A stretch of DNA of 64,000 nucleotides from Bacillota bacterium (GCA_023443315.1 JAEZVA010000057.1:8451-72450); one strand, 5' to 3'; shown: positions 29,239 to 39,763, counted from the first letter of the stretch. Numbers and translations are program-made. The notes: a model not told the origin generated them from the letters alone.

Positions 29239-29625
29239 TGTTCGGTTTTTTAGACCGGGCGGAGCTACAGGCAAAGAAACACTTGACCAAACTTACCGCG
29301 ATAAATCGGGGTAAGGGAAAAAGGCCGCGGACAGCTGGTCGAATGCCGGTTGGCAACTTTGTTGCCTTATTGATTGAGCACTATGCTCTAAATTTTATAA
29401 GTCGGGTGACGGAAACACGGTTCGCGTCACATTTCACTTGTGAGACAATCAATAAGAGTGGTAAAAGTAGAGTAGTTCTTGCTATATAGACTCTGAATGA
29501 AGTAAACACATTATGCAATAAACAAGGCGATATCACTTCGCCTATAAATAAAACATAGTGTAATTCTGCTCAAGTGGAACGGTGACGAGACGTCACTTTA
29601 TTCTGCTTGAGTTTTTTTGTTTTTA
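29239..29625 (+). ncRNA. Large structured noncoding RNA (about 390 nt) of unassigned class
   Basis: The 508-base gap between the penicillin-binding protein and speD has no credible gene but is densely paired. First domain: ACCGG (29254-58)/CCGGT (29346-50) closes; CACTTGACCA (29280-89)/TGGTCGAATG (29336-45) is inside; the hairpin CTTACC-G-CGAT-AA-ATCG-G-GGTAAG (29292-29315) is inside that. Then GGCAAC/GTTGCC (29352-66). Second domain: an 11-bp perfect stem CTTATTGATTG (29366-76)/CAATCAATAAG (29446-56) encloses three hairpins (GAGC/GCTC, GTGACG/CGTCAC, TCAC/GTGA). AGGCG/CGCCT follows (29525-43), then a terminator: CTCAAG (29569-74)/CTTGAG (29606-11) around GTGACG/CGTCAC, with a T-run to 29625. 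It has its own promoter. tmRNA, RNase P and SRP RNA core sequences are absent; the raiA-type RNA family is a candidate to test. Confidence 0.7.
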
Positions 29626-29658
29626 TTGTCTAATACTAATTCGGAAGAGGGATGATGC

Positions 29659-30435
29659 ATGGTGGAAAACAAGCTGAAGCTTTATGGTTTTAATAACCTC
29701 ACGAAATCATTGAGCTTTAATATCTATGACGTATGCTACGCAAAGAGCGAGAGGGAACAGCGTGATTATATCGCTTATGTCGACGAGCAGTACAATTCGG
29801 AGCGTCTGACGAGTATTCTAAGTCACCTTACCGAGATGATTGGTGCACAGGTACTTAACATCTCGCGGCAGGACTACGACCCTCAAGGTGCAAGCGTCAC
29901 CTTTTTGATTGCCGAGGGCAAAACCGTCTCGCCCCCCGCTACCGATACGGTGGTTGCGCACCTTGATAAAAGCCATGTGACGGTGCACACCTTCCCCGAG
30001 TTTCATCCCGACACCTCAATTGCTACCTTTCGCGTGGACATCGACGTCGCCACCTGCGGCGAGATTACCCCGCTTTCTACCCTTGACTATCTAATAGGCA
30101 GCTTTGACTCCGATATCATCACAATGGACTACCGCGTGCGCGGCTTTACCCGTGATATGGGGGGCAAAAAGCTGTTTTTAGACCATTACATCTCCTCTAT
30201 TCAGGACTACATCGACGCAAAAACCTTAGAACGCTACGACGCCATTGACATTAACGTGTATCAGGCAAACCTGTTTCACACCAAGATGCTGATTAAGGAT
30301 GTCGACCTGAAGAACTACCTGTTTAATACCGATGTATATGAGCTGCCGCCAAAAACACGCCTTGCCATAACCAACAGCCTGCGGCAGGAGATGATAGAAA
30401 TCTACAGCGAAATGAGCATCTATTCCAAAAGATAA
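29659..30435 (+). CDS. speD: S-adenosylmethionine decarboxylase proenzyme SpeD (E. coli-like class)
   Basis: A 258-residue proenzyme that cleaves itself to form a pyruvoyl group and decarboxylates AdoMet, supplying the aminopropyl donor for spermidine. The cleavage site is LDKSH with Ser105 becoming pyruvate, followed by [12 protein letters not shown] and [20 protein letters not shown], all matching the longer E. coli-type class rather than the short Bacillus/Thermotoga type. Start ATG 29659 follows GGAAGAGGG. It opens the polyamine cluster, 34 bases after the terminator of the structured RNA. Confidence 0.95.
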   Translation: MVENKLKLYGFNNLTKSLSFNIYDVCYAKSEREQRDYIAYVDEQYNSERLTSILSHLTEMIGAQVLNISRQDYDPQGASVTFLIAEGKTVSPPATDTVVAHLDKSHVTVHTFPEFHPDTSIATFRVDIDVATCGEITPLSTLDYLIGSFDSDIITMDYRVRGFTRDMGGKKLFLDHYISSIQDYIDAKTLERYDAIDINVYQANLFHTKMLIKDVDLKNYLFNTDVYELPPKTRLAITNSLRQEMIEIYSEMSIYSKR

Positions 30436-30724
30436 GCGCGAATGATGCAATAATAGCGCGGTATTATACGATGTGTAGATGAAATGAGAGAATTAAGCAT
30501 AACGTTTTGGCAGACTTATAATACGGAACTTTATGTCGAACCCCATCAATCTGTGGGTATTGATTACGCGAAAAAAGTGTCTATCTTTGTAATCACAATA
30601 ACACAACGCATATCGCGACATTATCTACGGCAAACAACCTCGAATTAGTAATACGCTTATCTAAATATACTTTATGTAACGGAAACTTGTAGTATTTGTT
30701 CTTTTGACGCAAGGGGGTAACGCT

Positions 30725-32182
30725 ATGAATTGGCACAACCAAAGTAATGCACCCATTGCGCAGGCGCTTGCCACCCTGCGCACCAACCGCGTGGTTCCGT
30801 TTGATGTGCCCGGGCATAAGCGGGGCAGGGGCAACCGCGAGCTCACCGACTTCTTAGGGGAGCGGTGCATGTCGGTAGATGTAAATTCGATGAAGCCGCT
30901 CGACAACCTGTGCCACCCTGTTTCGGTTATCCGCGAGGCGGAACAGCTTGCCGCCGATGCCTTTGGCGCGGCGCACGCCTTCTTTATGGTGGGGGGTACG
31001 ACCTCGGCGGTTCAGGCGATGGTGCTAACCGCCTGCGGTGCGGGCGATAAGATTATACTGCCGCGCAACGTGCACCGCAGCGTAATCAACGCGCTGGTGC
31101 TGTGCGGCGCAACGCCGGTATACGTCAACCCCCATACCGACGACCGTCTTGGCATTGCGCTTGGCATGTCGGTGGCGGAGGTGCAGGATGCGATTGCCGC
31201 AAACCCCGACGCAAAGGCGGTGCTGGTGAACAACCCAACCTACTACGGCGTGTGCTCCAACCTGCGCGCCATTACCGAGCTTGCCCATAACAACGGCATG
31301 CTGATGCTGTGCGACGAGGCACACGGTACCCACCTGTATTTTGGCGCCGACCTGCCCCTGTCGGGCATGGCGGCGGGGGCGGACTTTGCGTCGGTCAGCA
31401 TGCACAAGTCGGGCGGCTCGCTTACGCAAAGCTCGCTTCTACTAACGGGCGAAGGGGTAAACCACGACCATGTGCGCCAGATAATTAACCTTACCCAGAC
31501 TACAAGCGGTTCGTACCTGCTGCTGGCAAGCCTTGATATCTCGCGCAAAAACCTTGCCTTAAACGGGAAAACAATCTTTGCGCAGGTGGCCCAGATGGCA
31601 CAGTATGCGCGAGAAGAGATTAACGCAATCGGCGACTACTACGCGTTTTCACGCGAGCGGGTAAACGGCGACACCGTGTTTGATTTTGACCACACCAAGC
31701 TTTCGGTGCACACGCTGGACACCGGGCTTGCGGGCATCGAGGTGTACGATATCCTGCGCGACCAGTACGATATCCAGATTGAGTTCGGCGACCTTGCAAA
31801 CATTCTAGCCTACCTTTCGGTGGGCGACCGCCCACGCGATCTGGAACGGCTGGTGGGGGCGCTGGGCGAGATTCGCAGGCGGTTTAAAAAGAGCCGTATG
31901 GGCATGATGACGCAGGAGTATGTCGCGCCTGTTGTAGCCGAAACACCCCAAACCGCGTTTTATGCGCCGAAGGTTACCCTGCCCCTTGCACACAGCGCGG
32001 GGCAGATAAGCGGCGAGTTTATCATGAGCTACCCGCCGGGCATCCCGATACTCGCCCCAGGTGAGCGGATAACCGACGCCGTCATTGCGCACATCCGCTA
32101 CGCAAAGGAGCGCGGCTGCTTTTTAACCGGCACCGAGGATCTGGACGTAGAGAACATCAACGTACTAAAGGGGAGGGTATAG
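30725..32182 (+). CDS. PLP-dependent arginine decarboxylase (Orn/Lys/Arg decarboxylase family, SpeA-like)
   Basis: A 485-residue fold-type I decarboxylase of the short Bacillus SpeA/YaaO type. It begins with a substrate-channel region containing PFDVPGHKRGRG, has MVGGTTSAVQAMVL near residue 95, LCDEAHGTHLYFG (PLP-binding Asp) and the Schiff-base Lys228 in SMHKSGGSLTQ. The C-terminal small domain carries SYPPGIPILAPGE. Arginine is the favoured substrate because an agmatinase gene lies two genes downstream; lysine or ornithine cannot be excluded by sequence. GGGGGT precedes ATG 30725. The 289-base gap before it shows only weak promoter-like words (TATAAT near 30516). Confidence 0.88.
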   Translation: MNWHNQSNAPIAQALATLRTNRVVPFDVPGHKRGRGNRELTDFLGERCMSVDVNSMKPLDNLCHPVSVIREAEQLAADAFGAAHAFFMVGGTTSAVQAMVLTACGAGDKIILPRNVHRSVINALVLCGATPVYVNPHTDDRLGIALGMSVAEVQDAIAANPDAKAVLVNNPTYYGVCSNLRAITELAHNNGMLMLCDEAHGTHLYFGADLPLSGMAAGADFASVSMHKSGGSLTQSSLLLTGEGVNHDHVRQIINLTQTTSGSYLLLASLDISRKNLALNGKTIFAQVAQMAQYAREEINAIGDYYAFSRERVNGDTVFDFDHTKLSVHTLDTGLAGIEVYDILRDQYDIQIEFGDLANILAYLSVGDRPRDLERLVGALGEIRRRFKKSRMGMMTQEYVAPVVAETPQTAFYAPKVTLPLAHSAGQISGEFIMSYPPGIPILAPGERITDAVIAHIRYAKERGCFLTGTEDLDVENINVLKGRV

Positions 32183-32184
32183 GC

Positions 32185-33045
32185 ATGGAGCTGTGGTTTA
32201 CCGAAAAGCATACCCCAAACGTTCGGCTGTCCGTTCGGGCAGATCGCCAGCTTGCGAGTGTGCAGAGCGACTTTCAGCGCATCGATGTATTTGAGTCGCC
32301 GGAGTTCGGGCGGTTTTTGACGCTCGATGGGTTTATGATGCTCACCGAAAAGGACGAGTTCATCTACCACGAGATGATTGTGCATGTGCCCATGGCGGTG
32401 CACCCAAGCCCAAAAAAGGTATTGCTGATCGGCGCGGGCGACGGCGGTGCCGCGCGGGAGCTGTGCCGTTACGAGAGTGTAGAGCACATAGACCTTGTTG
32501 AGATTGACGAGGAGGTGGTGCGCATCTGCAAGCAGTACCTGCCGTTTACGGCGTGCTCGTTTGACGATACGCGCATCCATGTTCATTACGAGGACGGGCT
32601 GAAGTTCGTGCGCCGCCATGAGGACGAGTACGACCTGATTATCGTCGATTCCACCGACCCGTTCGGTCCCGGAGAGGGGCTGTTTGCCGCCGAGTTTTAC
32701 GGCAGCTGCTACAAGGCGCTGAAGGGCGACGGCATTATGGTCAACCAGCACGAAAGCCCGTTTTACGACTCGGACGCCTCGGAGGTTCGGCGCGCGCACA
32801 AGCGCATCTTTGACGCGTTTCCGTTGTGCAGGGTATACCAAGCGCACATCCCCACCTATCCGTCGGGGCATTGGCTGTTTGGGTTCGCCTCAAAGCGCTA
32901 CCACCCCGTGCGCGATTTGGATGACGCGCGGTGGAACGCATTGGGGATACAAACTAGGTACTACAACACCAATCTGCACAAGGGGTGCTTTGCGCTGCCA
33001 AACTATGTAGAGGAGCTGCTAAAGTATGCGGAAGCTGAATATTGA
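32185..33045 (+). CDS. speE: Spermidine synthase SpeE (polyamine aminopropyltransferase)
   Basis: A 286-residue aminopropyltransferase transferring the aminopropyl group of decarboxylated AdoMet to putrescine. It shows the N-terminal beta domain ending in GRFLTLDGFMMLTEKDEFIY, the donor site VLLIGAGDGGAARELCRY, LVEIDEEVV, and the catalytic Asp in IIVDSTDPFGPGEGLF. GGGGAGGG precedes the ATG. It overlaps the agmatinase gene by 20 bases and starts two bases after the decarboxylase stop, so these are one operon. Confidence 0.95.
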   Translation: MELWFTEKHTPNVRLSVRADRQLASVQSDFQRIDVFESPEFGRFLTLDGFMMLTEKDEFIYHEMIVHVPMAVHPSPKKVLLIGAGDGGAARELCRYESVEHIDLVEIDEEVVRICKQYLPFTACSFDDTRIHVHYEDGLKFVRRHEDEYDLIIVDSTDPFGPGEGLFAAEFYGSCYKALKGDGIMVNQHESPFYDSDASEVRRAHKRIFDAFPLCRVYQAHIPTYPSGHWLFGFASKRYHPVRDLDDARWNALGIQTRYYNTNLHKGCFALPNYVEELLKYAEAEY

Positions 33046-33880
33046 GACCTTCCTCGGCTGTGACACGCCGTTTGAGGACGCCGATGTTGTGCTGTTTGGC
33101 GCGCCCTACGACAGCACCACCTCCTACCGCCCCGGCGCGCGCTTCGGCAGCCGCGCCATCCGCTCGGAGTCGTACGGCATTGAGACTTACAGCCCTTACC
33201 AAGACAAAGACCTTGAACAGCTTTCGGTCTCTGACATCGGCGACCTAGAGCTTAGCATGGGTGCGCCGGAGCAGATGCTCGCCGAGATTGAGGCGTGTAC
33301 AGGCGAACTGCTTGACAGCTGCAAGCTGCCCGTAATGCTGGGCGGCGAGCATCTTGTCACACTCGGTGCGGTGCGCGCTGCGGCAAAGCGCTATCCCGAC
33401 CTGTGCATCCTACACCTTGATGCCCATGCCGACCTACGCGACGACTATCTAGGGCAGAGATTATCTCACGCCTCGGTGATGCGCCGCGCGTGGGAGCTTG
33501 TGGGCGACGGGCGCATCTTTCAGTTTGGAATACGGTCGGGCGACAAAAGCGAGTTTACATGGGCGCCCGGTCGCGTTGCGATGCACCGCTTTGACCTTGA
33601 CGGCATTACCGAATGCATTGCGTCCCTTGCGGGCAGACCCGTGTACATCACCATCGACCTCGATGTGCTCGACCCGTCCATCTTTCCCGGCACGGGCACG
33701 CCCGAGGCGGGTGGCGTGGGATTTTTGTCGCTGTTGCAGGCAATCCTATCAATGGGCGCGCTTACGACGGTGGGGTGCGATATCACCGAGCTGTGCCCAA
33801 CGTATGACCTGAGCGGGGTCTCTACTGCGGTCGCGTGCAAGCTGCTGCGCGAGCTGCTGCTTTCTGTTGCGAAAAGATAG
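33026..33880 (+). CDS. speB: Agmatinase SpeB (ureohydrolase family)
   Basis: A 284-residue binuclear Mn hydrolase that would release urea from agmatine to give putrescine. All ureohydrolase metal motifs are present: LGGEHLVTLG, LHLDAHADLRD, SHASVMRRA and TIDLDVLDPSIFPGTGTPEAGG. The overlap with speE and the arginine decarboxylase upstream define the arginine-agmatine-putrescine route. A related activity on aminopropylagmatine or carboxyaminopropylagmatine cannot be excluded given the downstream genes. Confidence 0.92.
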   Translation: MRKLNIETFLGCDTPFEDADVVLFGAPYDSTTSYRPGARFGSRAIRSESYGIETYSPYQDKDLEQLSVSDIGDLELSMGAPEQMLAEIEACTGELLDSCKLPVMLGGEHLVTLGAVRAAAKRYPDLCILHLDAHADLRDDYLGQRLSHASVMRRAWELVGDGRIFQFGIRSGDKSEFTWAPGRVAMHRFDLDGITECIASLAGRPVYITIDLDVLDPSIFPGTGTPEAGGVGFLSLLQAILSMGALTTVGCDITELCPTYDLSGVSTAVACKLLRELLLSVAKR

Positions 33881-33882
33881 AC

Positions 33883-33918
33883 CAAATAGTGTAACGGCAC
33901 ACACCTTTACACTATTTG
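33883..33918 (+). other. Intra-operon hairpin after speB
   Basis: CAAATAGTGTAA (33883-33894) pairs perfectly with TTACACTATTTG (33907-33918). No T-run follows, so it is more likely a processing or mRNA-stability element than a full terminator. It separates the speD-A-E-B block from the carboxyspermidine pair. Confidence 0.5.
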
Positions 33919-33977
33919 TATGAAATAACAGACCCCAAACCGGGGTGCTGTGATGACGAAAGGATAAGGATACGACG

Positions 33978-35183
33978 ATGGGAAAAGTGCTGATTATCGG
34001 ATGCGGCGGCGTTGCGAGCGTTGCCATACACAAATGCTGCCAGAACAGCGAGGTGTTTGAGGAGATCTGTATCGCAAGCCGCACTAAAAGCAAGTGCGAC
34101 GCGCTCAAGGAGATTCTCGACAAACAGTACGGAACAAGCAAGATAACCACCGCGCAGGTGGATGCGGACGACACCAAGCAAGTGGTCGCGCTCATTGAGC
34201 ACACGCGCCCCGATGTGGTGCTTAACCTTGCGCTGCCTTATCAGGATTTATCCATTATGGAGGCGTGCCTAGCAACCAAAACACACTACGTAGACACCGC
34301 AAACTACGAGCCGCCCGAGACCGCGAAGTTTGAATACTCGTGGCAGTGGGCGTACCACGAGCGTTTTGAACAGGCGGGCATCACCGCGGTGCTGGGCAGC
34401 GGGTTTGACCCCGGTGTAACGGGCGTGTTTTCGGCCTATGCACAAAAACACCACTTTGACGAGATTCATACCATCGACATCCTCGACGCAAACGCGGGCG
34501 ACCACGGCTACCCGTTTGCCACCAACTTCAACCCCGAGATCAACATCCGCGAGGTAACCGCAAAGGGCAGCTACTGGGAAAACGGCAAGTGGGTAGAGAC
34601 CGAGCCAATGGAGATTAAGCGGGTGTACAACTTCCCCGAAATTGGCGAAAAGGATATGTACCTGCTCCACCACGAAGAGCTGGAAAGCCTGGCGGAGAAC
34701 ATCAAGGGCATCAAACGCATCCGCTTCTTTATGACATTCGGGCAGAGCTACCTAACCCACCTCAAATGCCTTGAGAACGTGGGTATGACCTCCATAGAGC
34801 CGATAGAGTTTGAGGGTAAGCAGATCATTCCGCTGCAGTTTTTAAAGGCGGTGCTGCCCGACCCCGCGTCGCTGGGACCGCGCACAAAGGGCAAAACCAA
34901 CATCGGTTGTATCTTTCGCGGCGTAAAGGACGGCAAGGAGAAGGACTACTACCTGTACAACGTGTGCGACCATGAGGAGTGCTACCGCGAGGTGGGTTCG
35001 CAGGCTATTTCATACACCACCGGCGTACCCGCAATGATCGGTGCGATGCTGGTGATGAACGGCACATGGCAAAAACCCGGGGTATACAATGTCGAGGAGT
35101 TTGATCCCGACCCGTTTATGGATGCGCTGAACAAATGGGGTCTGCCGTGGCAGGAGAGCTATACCCCTGAGCTGGTGGATTAG
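33978..35183 (+). CDS. Carboxyspermidine/carboxynorspermidine dehydrogenase (saccharopine dehydrogenase family)
   Basis: A 401-residue NAD(P)H enzyme that condenses a diamine with aspartate semialdehyde and reduces the Schiff base. The N-terminal Rossmann motif is VLIIGCGGVASVAIHKC, followed by VVLNLALPYQDLSIMEACL and YVDTANYEPPE. The glycine-rich GSGFDPGVTGVFSAYA and FATNFNPEINIREV are typical of this saccharopine dehydrogenase subgroup. The next gene encodes the matching decarboxylase three bases downstream, which fixes the assignment to polyamine synthesis rather than lysine metabolism. Confidence 0.92.
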   Translation: MGKVLIIGCGGVASVAIHKCCQNSEVFEEICIASRTKSKCDALKEILDKQYGTSKITTAQVDADDTKQVVALIEHTRPDVVLNLALPYQDLSIMEACLATKTHYVDTANYEPPETAKFEYSWQWAYHERFEQAGITAVLGSGFDPGVTGVFSAYAQKHHFDEIHTIDILDANAGDHGYPFATNFNPEINIREVTAKGSYWENGKWVETEPMEIKRVYNFPEIGEKDMYLLHHEELESLAENIKGIKRIRFFMTFGQSYLTHLKCLENVGMTSIEPIEFEGKQIIPLQFLKAVLPDPASLGPRTKGKTNIGCIFRGVKDGKEKDYYLYNVCDHEECYREVGSQAISYTTGVPAMIGAMLVMNGTWQKPGVYNVEEFDPDPFMDALNKWGLPWQESYTPELVD

Positions 35184-35186
35184 TCG

Positions 35187-36332
<1,146 letters not shown>

Positions 36333-36363
36333 CGAAAAGCGGCAGGGGGATGTCCCATTCCGA

Positions 36364-36392
36364 TTGACAATTCCCCCCTACCGCTATATAAT
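36364..36392 (+). promoter_or_regulatory. Promoter of the alaS T-box leader
   Basis: A consensus TTGACA (36364-36369) and TATAAT (36387-36392) with 17-base spacing. The promoter lies inside an imperfect inverted repeat, GCGGCAGGGGGA (36339-36350) against TTCCCCCCTACCGC (36371-36384), which may end the polyamine transcript. Confidence 0.85.
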
Positions 36393-36398
36393 AAGTGA

Positions 36399-36671
36399 TA
36401 TAATAACGGTATTATGGTTACGACGGGGAAGACCTTGGCTTGTACTACGCCGAACAGAGAGCAAAACAGTGTGCCGCGTGCATGCTGCTGAAAGTTTTGC
36501 CGGCGATTGCGCTTGGTCTGCCGCCCCTGAGCCCCGCGGGATGACCGCGGCGCAGCCGCTGCGTTACGGCGGACACGAGTGGCAGGGGTTTATTCCTCTG
36601 CAAACAGGGTGGTACCACGGAAAGAAAGCTTTCGTCCCGGTTATGGGGTGGAGGCTTTTTATATTTTTTAT
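36399..36671 (+). promoter_or_regulatory. Alanine T-box riboswitch before alaS
   Basis: The leader contains the conserved T-box AGGGTGGTACCACG (36606-36619) that pairs with the tRNA 3' end. Stem I has an AGAGAG element and GCTGAAAG; its lower internal loop, between GACC/GGTC and CGCCG/CGGCG, exposes ATTGCGCTT with GCG (36509-36511), an alanine codon, as likely specifier. The terminator is AAAGCTTTCGTCCC (36625-36638) fully pairing, with wobbles, to GGGGTGGAGGCTTT (36645-36658), then TTATATTTTTT. Uncharged tRNA-Ala should stabilise the antiterminator and switch alaS on. Confidence 0.92.
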
Positions 36672-36745
36672 ACTTACACAAAATACCAATATTGCAGCCC
36701 CTAGGTAAGCAAAAGACTACAAACGTTTTGGAGGAATCACACATC

Positions 36746-39388
36746 ATGCAATGGCAAGGATTAAACCAGCTGCGCGAGTCGTTTTTGTCCTTTTTTGAGA
36801 GCAAGAACCACACCCGCATGCCCAGCGCATCCCTTGTTCCAAGTAATGACAAGAGCCTGCTGCTCATCAACTCCGGCATGGCGCCGCTCAAAAAATACTT
36901 TTTGGGGCAGGAGACGCCGCCCAACAAGCGCGTGACCACCTGCCAAAAGTGCATCCGCACGCCCGATATCGAGCGCGTGGGCAAGACGGCGCGCCACGGC
37001 ACCTACTTTGAGATGCTGGGCAACTTCTCGTTTGGCGATTACTTTAAAAACGAGGCAACCGCTTGGGCTTGGGAGTTCTTCACCAAGGTGCTTGAGATTC
37101 CCGCCGATAAGCTGTACTGCTCGGTTTATGAAGAGGACGACGAGGCATACGACATCTGGACGAAGGTGATTGGCGTACCCGAAAGCCATATGAAACGCCT
37201 TGGCAAGGCGGATAACTTCTGGGAGCACGGCACCGGTCCCTGCGGCCCCTGCTCGGAGATCTACTTTGACCGCGGACCTGAAAAGGGATGCGGCAGCCCC
37301 GACTGTGCGGTGGGCTGTGACTGCGACCGCTTCGTTGAGGTGTGGAACCTGGTGTTCACCCAGTTCGACAGCGACGGTAAGGGAACCTACACCCCCCTTG
37401 AGCACCCAAACATCGACACCGGCATGGGGCTAGAGCGCCTTGCCTGCGTACTACAGGGGGTAGACAACCTGTTTGAGGTTGACACCGTGCAGAATATCAT
37501 GAAGCACGTCAGCGACATCGCACATGTGCGTTACGGCGAGAACATTAAAACCGATATTTCGCTGCGCGTGATTACCGACCACATCCGCAGCACAACCTTT
37601 ATGGTGGGTGACGGCGTAATCCCCTCAAACGAGGGACGCGGCTATGTTCTGCGCCGCCTTCTGCGCCGCGCAGCGCGTCACGGCAGGCTGATTGGCATCA
37701 CCGAGCCGTTCCTGTACACGGTATGCGATACCGTAATAAACGAAAACAAGTGCGCCTACCCCGAGCTTGCGGAAAAGGCGGACTATATCAAAAAGCACAT
37801 CCGTGTGGAGGAGGAGCGCTTTGCGCGTACCATCGACCAGGGCATGGAGCTTTTGGGTGAGCTGGTGCAGGGGGCAGTCAAAAATGGCAGCACCGTGTTT
37901 GATGGCGCCGAGGCATTTCGCCTGTACGACACCTTTGGCTTCCCCATCGACCTCACCCGCGAGATTGTGGAAGAGAACGGGCTGACGGTTGACGAAGCGG
38001 CGTTTGAGCGCCTGATGAACGAGCAGAAGCAACGCGCACGGGAGGACCGCAAAAAGTCGGGCGGCGTTGCGTGGGAAAGCGACGCACTAGGCGAGCTAAC
38101 CCTGCCCGAGACGGTGTTTGTTGGATATACCGAGTACTCGGCACAGGCAAAAATACTTGCCATTGTAAAGAACAACGAGCTTGCGGGCAGCGCCGACAAG
38201 GGTGACGAGGTGCTCGTGGTGCTCGACAGGTCCCCGTTCTACGCCGAAAGCGGCGGACAGGTGGCAGACACTGGCATCATCTGCAAGGATGGCGCGCGCC
38301 TAGCGGTAAGCGGCTGCAAAAAGACCGCCGCGGGGCAGTACCTGCACTCGGCAGTGGTAGAGCAGGGCGCGTTTTCTACCGATGATACGGTCACCGCCGA
38401 GATCGATGTGCTGCGCCGCCGCAGCATCATGCGCAACCACACCTCCGCGCACCTGTTACAGGCGGCGCTGCGCAGTGTGCTTGGCGACCATGTGCATCAG
38501 GCGGGCTCGCTGGTTACCCCCGACCGCGTGCGGTTTGACTTTTCGCACTTCGGTGCGATGACCGCCGAGGAGATTACCGCCACCGAGCGTCTGGTTAACG
38601 AAAAGATACTCGAGGCACTGCCCGTGCTCACCGAGGAGATGGCGCTGGACCAGGCAAAGCAACGCGGGGCTACCGCGCTGTTTGGTGAAAAGTACGGCGA
38701 CCGCGTGCGCGTTGTGGAGGCACAGGGCTTCTCCACCGAGTTCTGCGGGGGAACCCATGTGGACAACACGGCGAAGCTCGGCTTGTTTAAGATTATCTCC
38801 GAGGCGTCGGTAGCCGCCGGCGTGCGCCGCATCGAGGGCACAACGGGCGACGGCGTGCTTGCGCTGTTTGACGAATTAAACGGCACGCTAAATGCGGTTG
38901 CCGCAAACCTCAAGGCGGCGTCGGTGTCCGAGCTAGTCACCCGCGCGTCGTCGGTTATGGGCGAGCTGCGCGAAAAGGATAAGGAACTCGAAGCGATGGG
39001 CGCACGGCTTGCGGGCACGCAGCTGGAGGGCATTGCCCAGAACGCCTGCAACATCTGCGGCGTAAACCTGATTACCGCCGAGCTGACCGACACAAAGGTT
39101 GACACTCTGCGCGCGTTGTGTGATAAAATAAAGGAAAAAGACGCAAACACCGTTGCCGTAATCGCCAATGTGATTGACGGCAAGGGCAGCCTGATGGTTG
39201 CGCTGGGCAGCGAAGCAGTCCAAAAGGGGCTAAACGCGGGCAAGCTAATCAAGGAGATAGCCGCCATAGCGGGCGGTTCGGGCGGCGGACGCCCCGACAG
39301 CGCAATGGCGGGCGTAAAGGACAATGCAAAGCTTGCCGAGGCACTGAGTGCTGCGGCAGACATCTTGAAAAACGCGCTCGGCGAGTAG
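36746..39388 (+). CDS. alaS: Alanyl-tRNA synthetase
   Basis: An 880-residue class II synthetase charging tRNA-Ala. It begins with LRESFLSFFESKNHTRMPSA and the motif 2 region RTPDIERVGKTARHGTYFEM, has IRSTTFMVGDGVIPSNEGRG in the recognition part, the editing-domain zinc ligands HTSAHLLQAALR and FCGGTHVDN, and the C-terminal DHHA1 domain ending in GSGGGRPDSAMAG. GGAGGA (36730-36735) supports ATG 36746. Expression is governed by the T-box leader just upstream. HIT and phosphoribosyltransferase genes follow without a terminator. Confidence 0.98.
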   Translation: MQWQGLNQLRESFLSFFESKNHTRMPSASLVPSNDKSLLLINSGMAPLKKYFLGQETPPNKRVTTCQKCIRTPDIERVGKTARHGTYFEMLGNFSFGDYFKNEATAWAWEFFTKVLEIPADKLYCSVYEEDDEAYDIWTKVIGVPESHMKRLGKADNFWEHGTGPCGPCSEIYFDRGPEKGCGSPDCAVGCDCDRFVEVWNLVFTQFDSDGKGTYTPLEHPNIDTGMGLERLACVLQGVDNLFEVDTVQNIMKHVSDIAHVRYGENIKTDISLRVITDHIRSTTFMVGDGVIPSNEGRGYVLRRLLRRAARHGRLIGITEPFLYTVCDTVINENKCAYPELAEKADYIKKHIRVEEERFARTIDQGMELLGELVQGAVKNGSTVFDGAEAFRLYDTFGFPIDLTREIVEENGLTVDEAAFERLMNEQKQRAREDRKKSGGVAWESDALGELTLPETVFVGYTEYSAQAKILAIVKNNELAGSADKGDEVLVVLDRSPFYAESGGQVADTGIICKDGARLAVSGCKKTAAGQYLHSAVVEQGAFSTDDTVTAEIDVLRRRSIMRNHTSAHLLQAALRSVLGDHVHQAGSLVTPDRVRFDFSHFGAMTAEEITATERLVNEKILEALPVLTEEMALDQAKQRGATALFGEKYGDRVRVVEAQGFSTEFCGGTHVDNTAKLGLFKIISEASVAAGVRRIEGTTGDGVLALFDELNGTLNAVAANLKAASVSELVTRASSVMGELREKDKELEAMGARLAGTQLEGIAQNACNICGVNLITAELTDTKVDTLRALCDKIKEKDANTVAVIANVIDGKGSLMVALGSEAVQKGLNAGKLIKEIAAIAGGSGGGRPDSAMAGVKDNAKLAEALSAAADILKNALGE

Positions 39389-39424
39389 CCTTTTCTATCA
39401 AAATTACAAGGGAGTGTAGACGCT

Positions 39425-39763
39425 ATGGATTGCATTTTTTGCAGGATTGCGGCGGGCGAAATTCCGTCAAACAAGCTGTATGAGGATGAGCAGGTGCTTG
39501 CGTTTTATGACATCGACCCCAAGGCGCCGGTGCATTTTCTCGTCATCCCCAAGCAGCACATCGCCTCTGCGGACGAATTAACCGCCCAAAACAGCGGCAT
39601 TGTTGCGCATGTTTTTGAGGTGATTGCGTCGGTCGCAAAGACCCTAGAGCTGCAAAACGGCTACCGTGTGGTAACCAACGTCGGCACCGACGGCGGCCAG
39701 AGCGTCTCGCACCTCCATTTTCACATCTTAGGCGGGCGTGGTCTTGCGTGGCCTCCCGGCTGA
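39425..39763 (+). CDS. HIT family hydrolase (HINT-like)
   Basis: A 112-residue histidine-triad nucleotide hydrolase. It starts CIFCRIAAGEIPSNKLYED with the Cys pair of HINT proteins and ends with the triad HLHFHILGGRGLAWPPG, where the middle His is the nucleophile. The family hydrolyses adenosine phosphoramidates or acts on aminoacyl-AMP, which fits its place after alaS. Full length for HINT. Confidence 0.93.
   Translation: MDCIFCRIAAGEIPSNKLYEDEQVLAFYDIDPKAPVHFLVIPKQHIASADELTAQNSGIVAHVFEVIASVAKTLELQNGYRVVTNVGTDGGQSVSHLHFHILGGRGLAWPPG

Noticed and set aside
29238..29489. An 83-residue open frame inside the structured RNA region
   Set aside because: It lacks a ribosome site, starts at the predicted transcription start and overlaps strong RNA stems; codon use is not like neighbouring genes.
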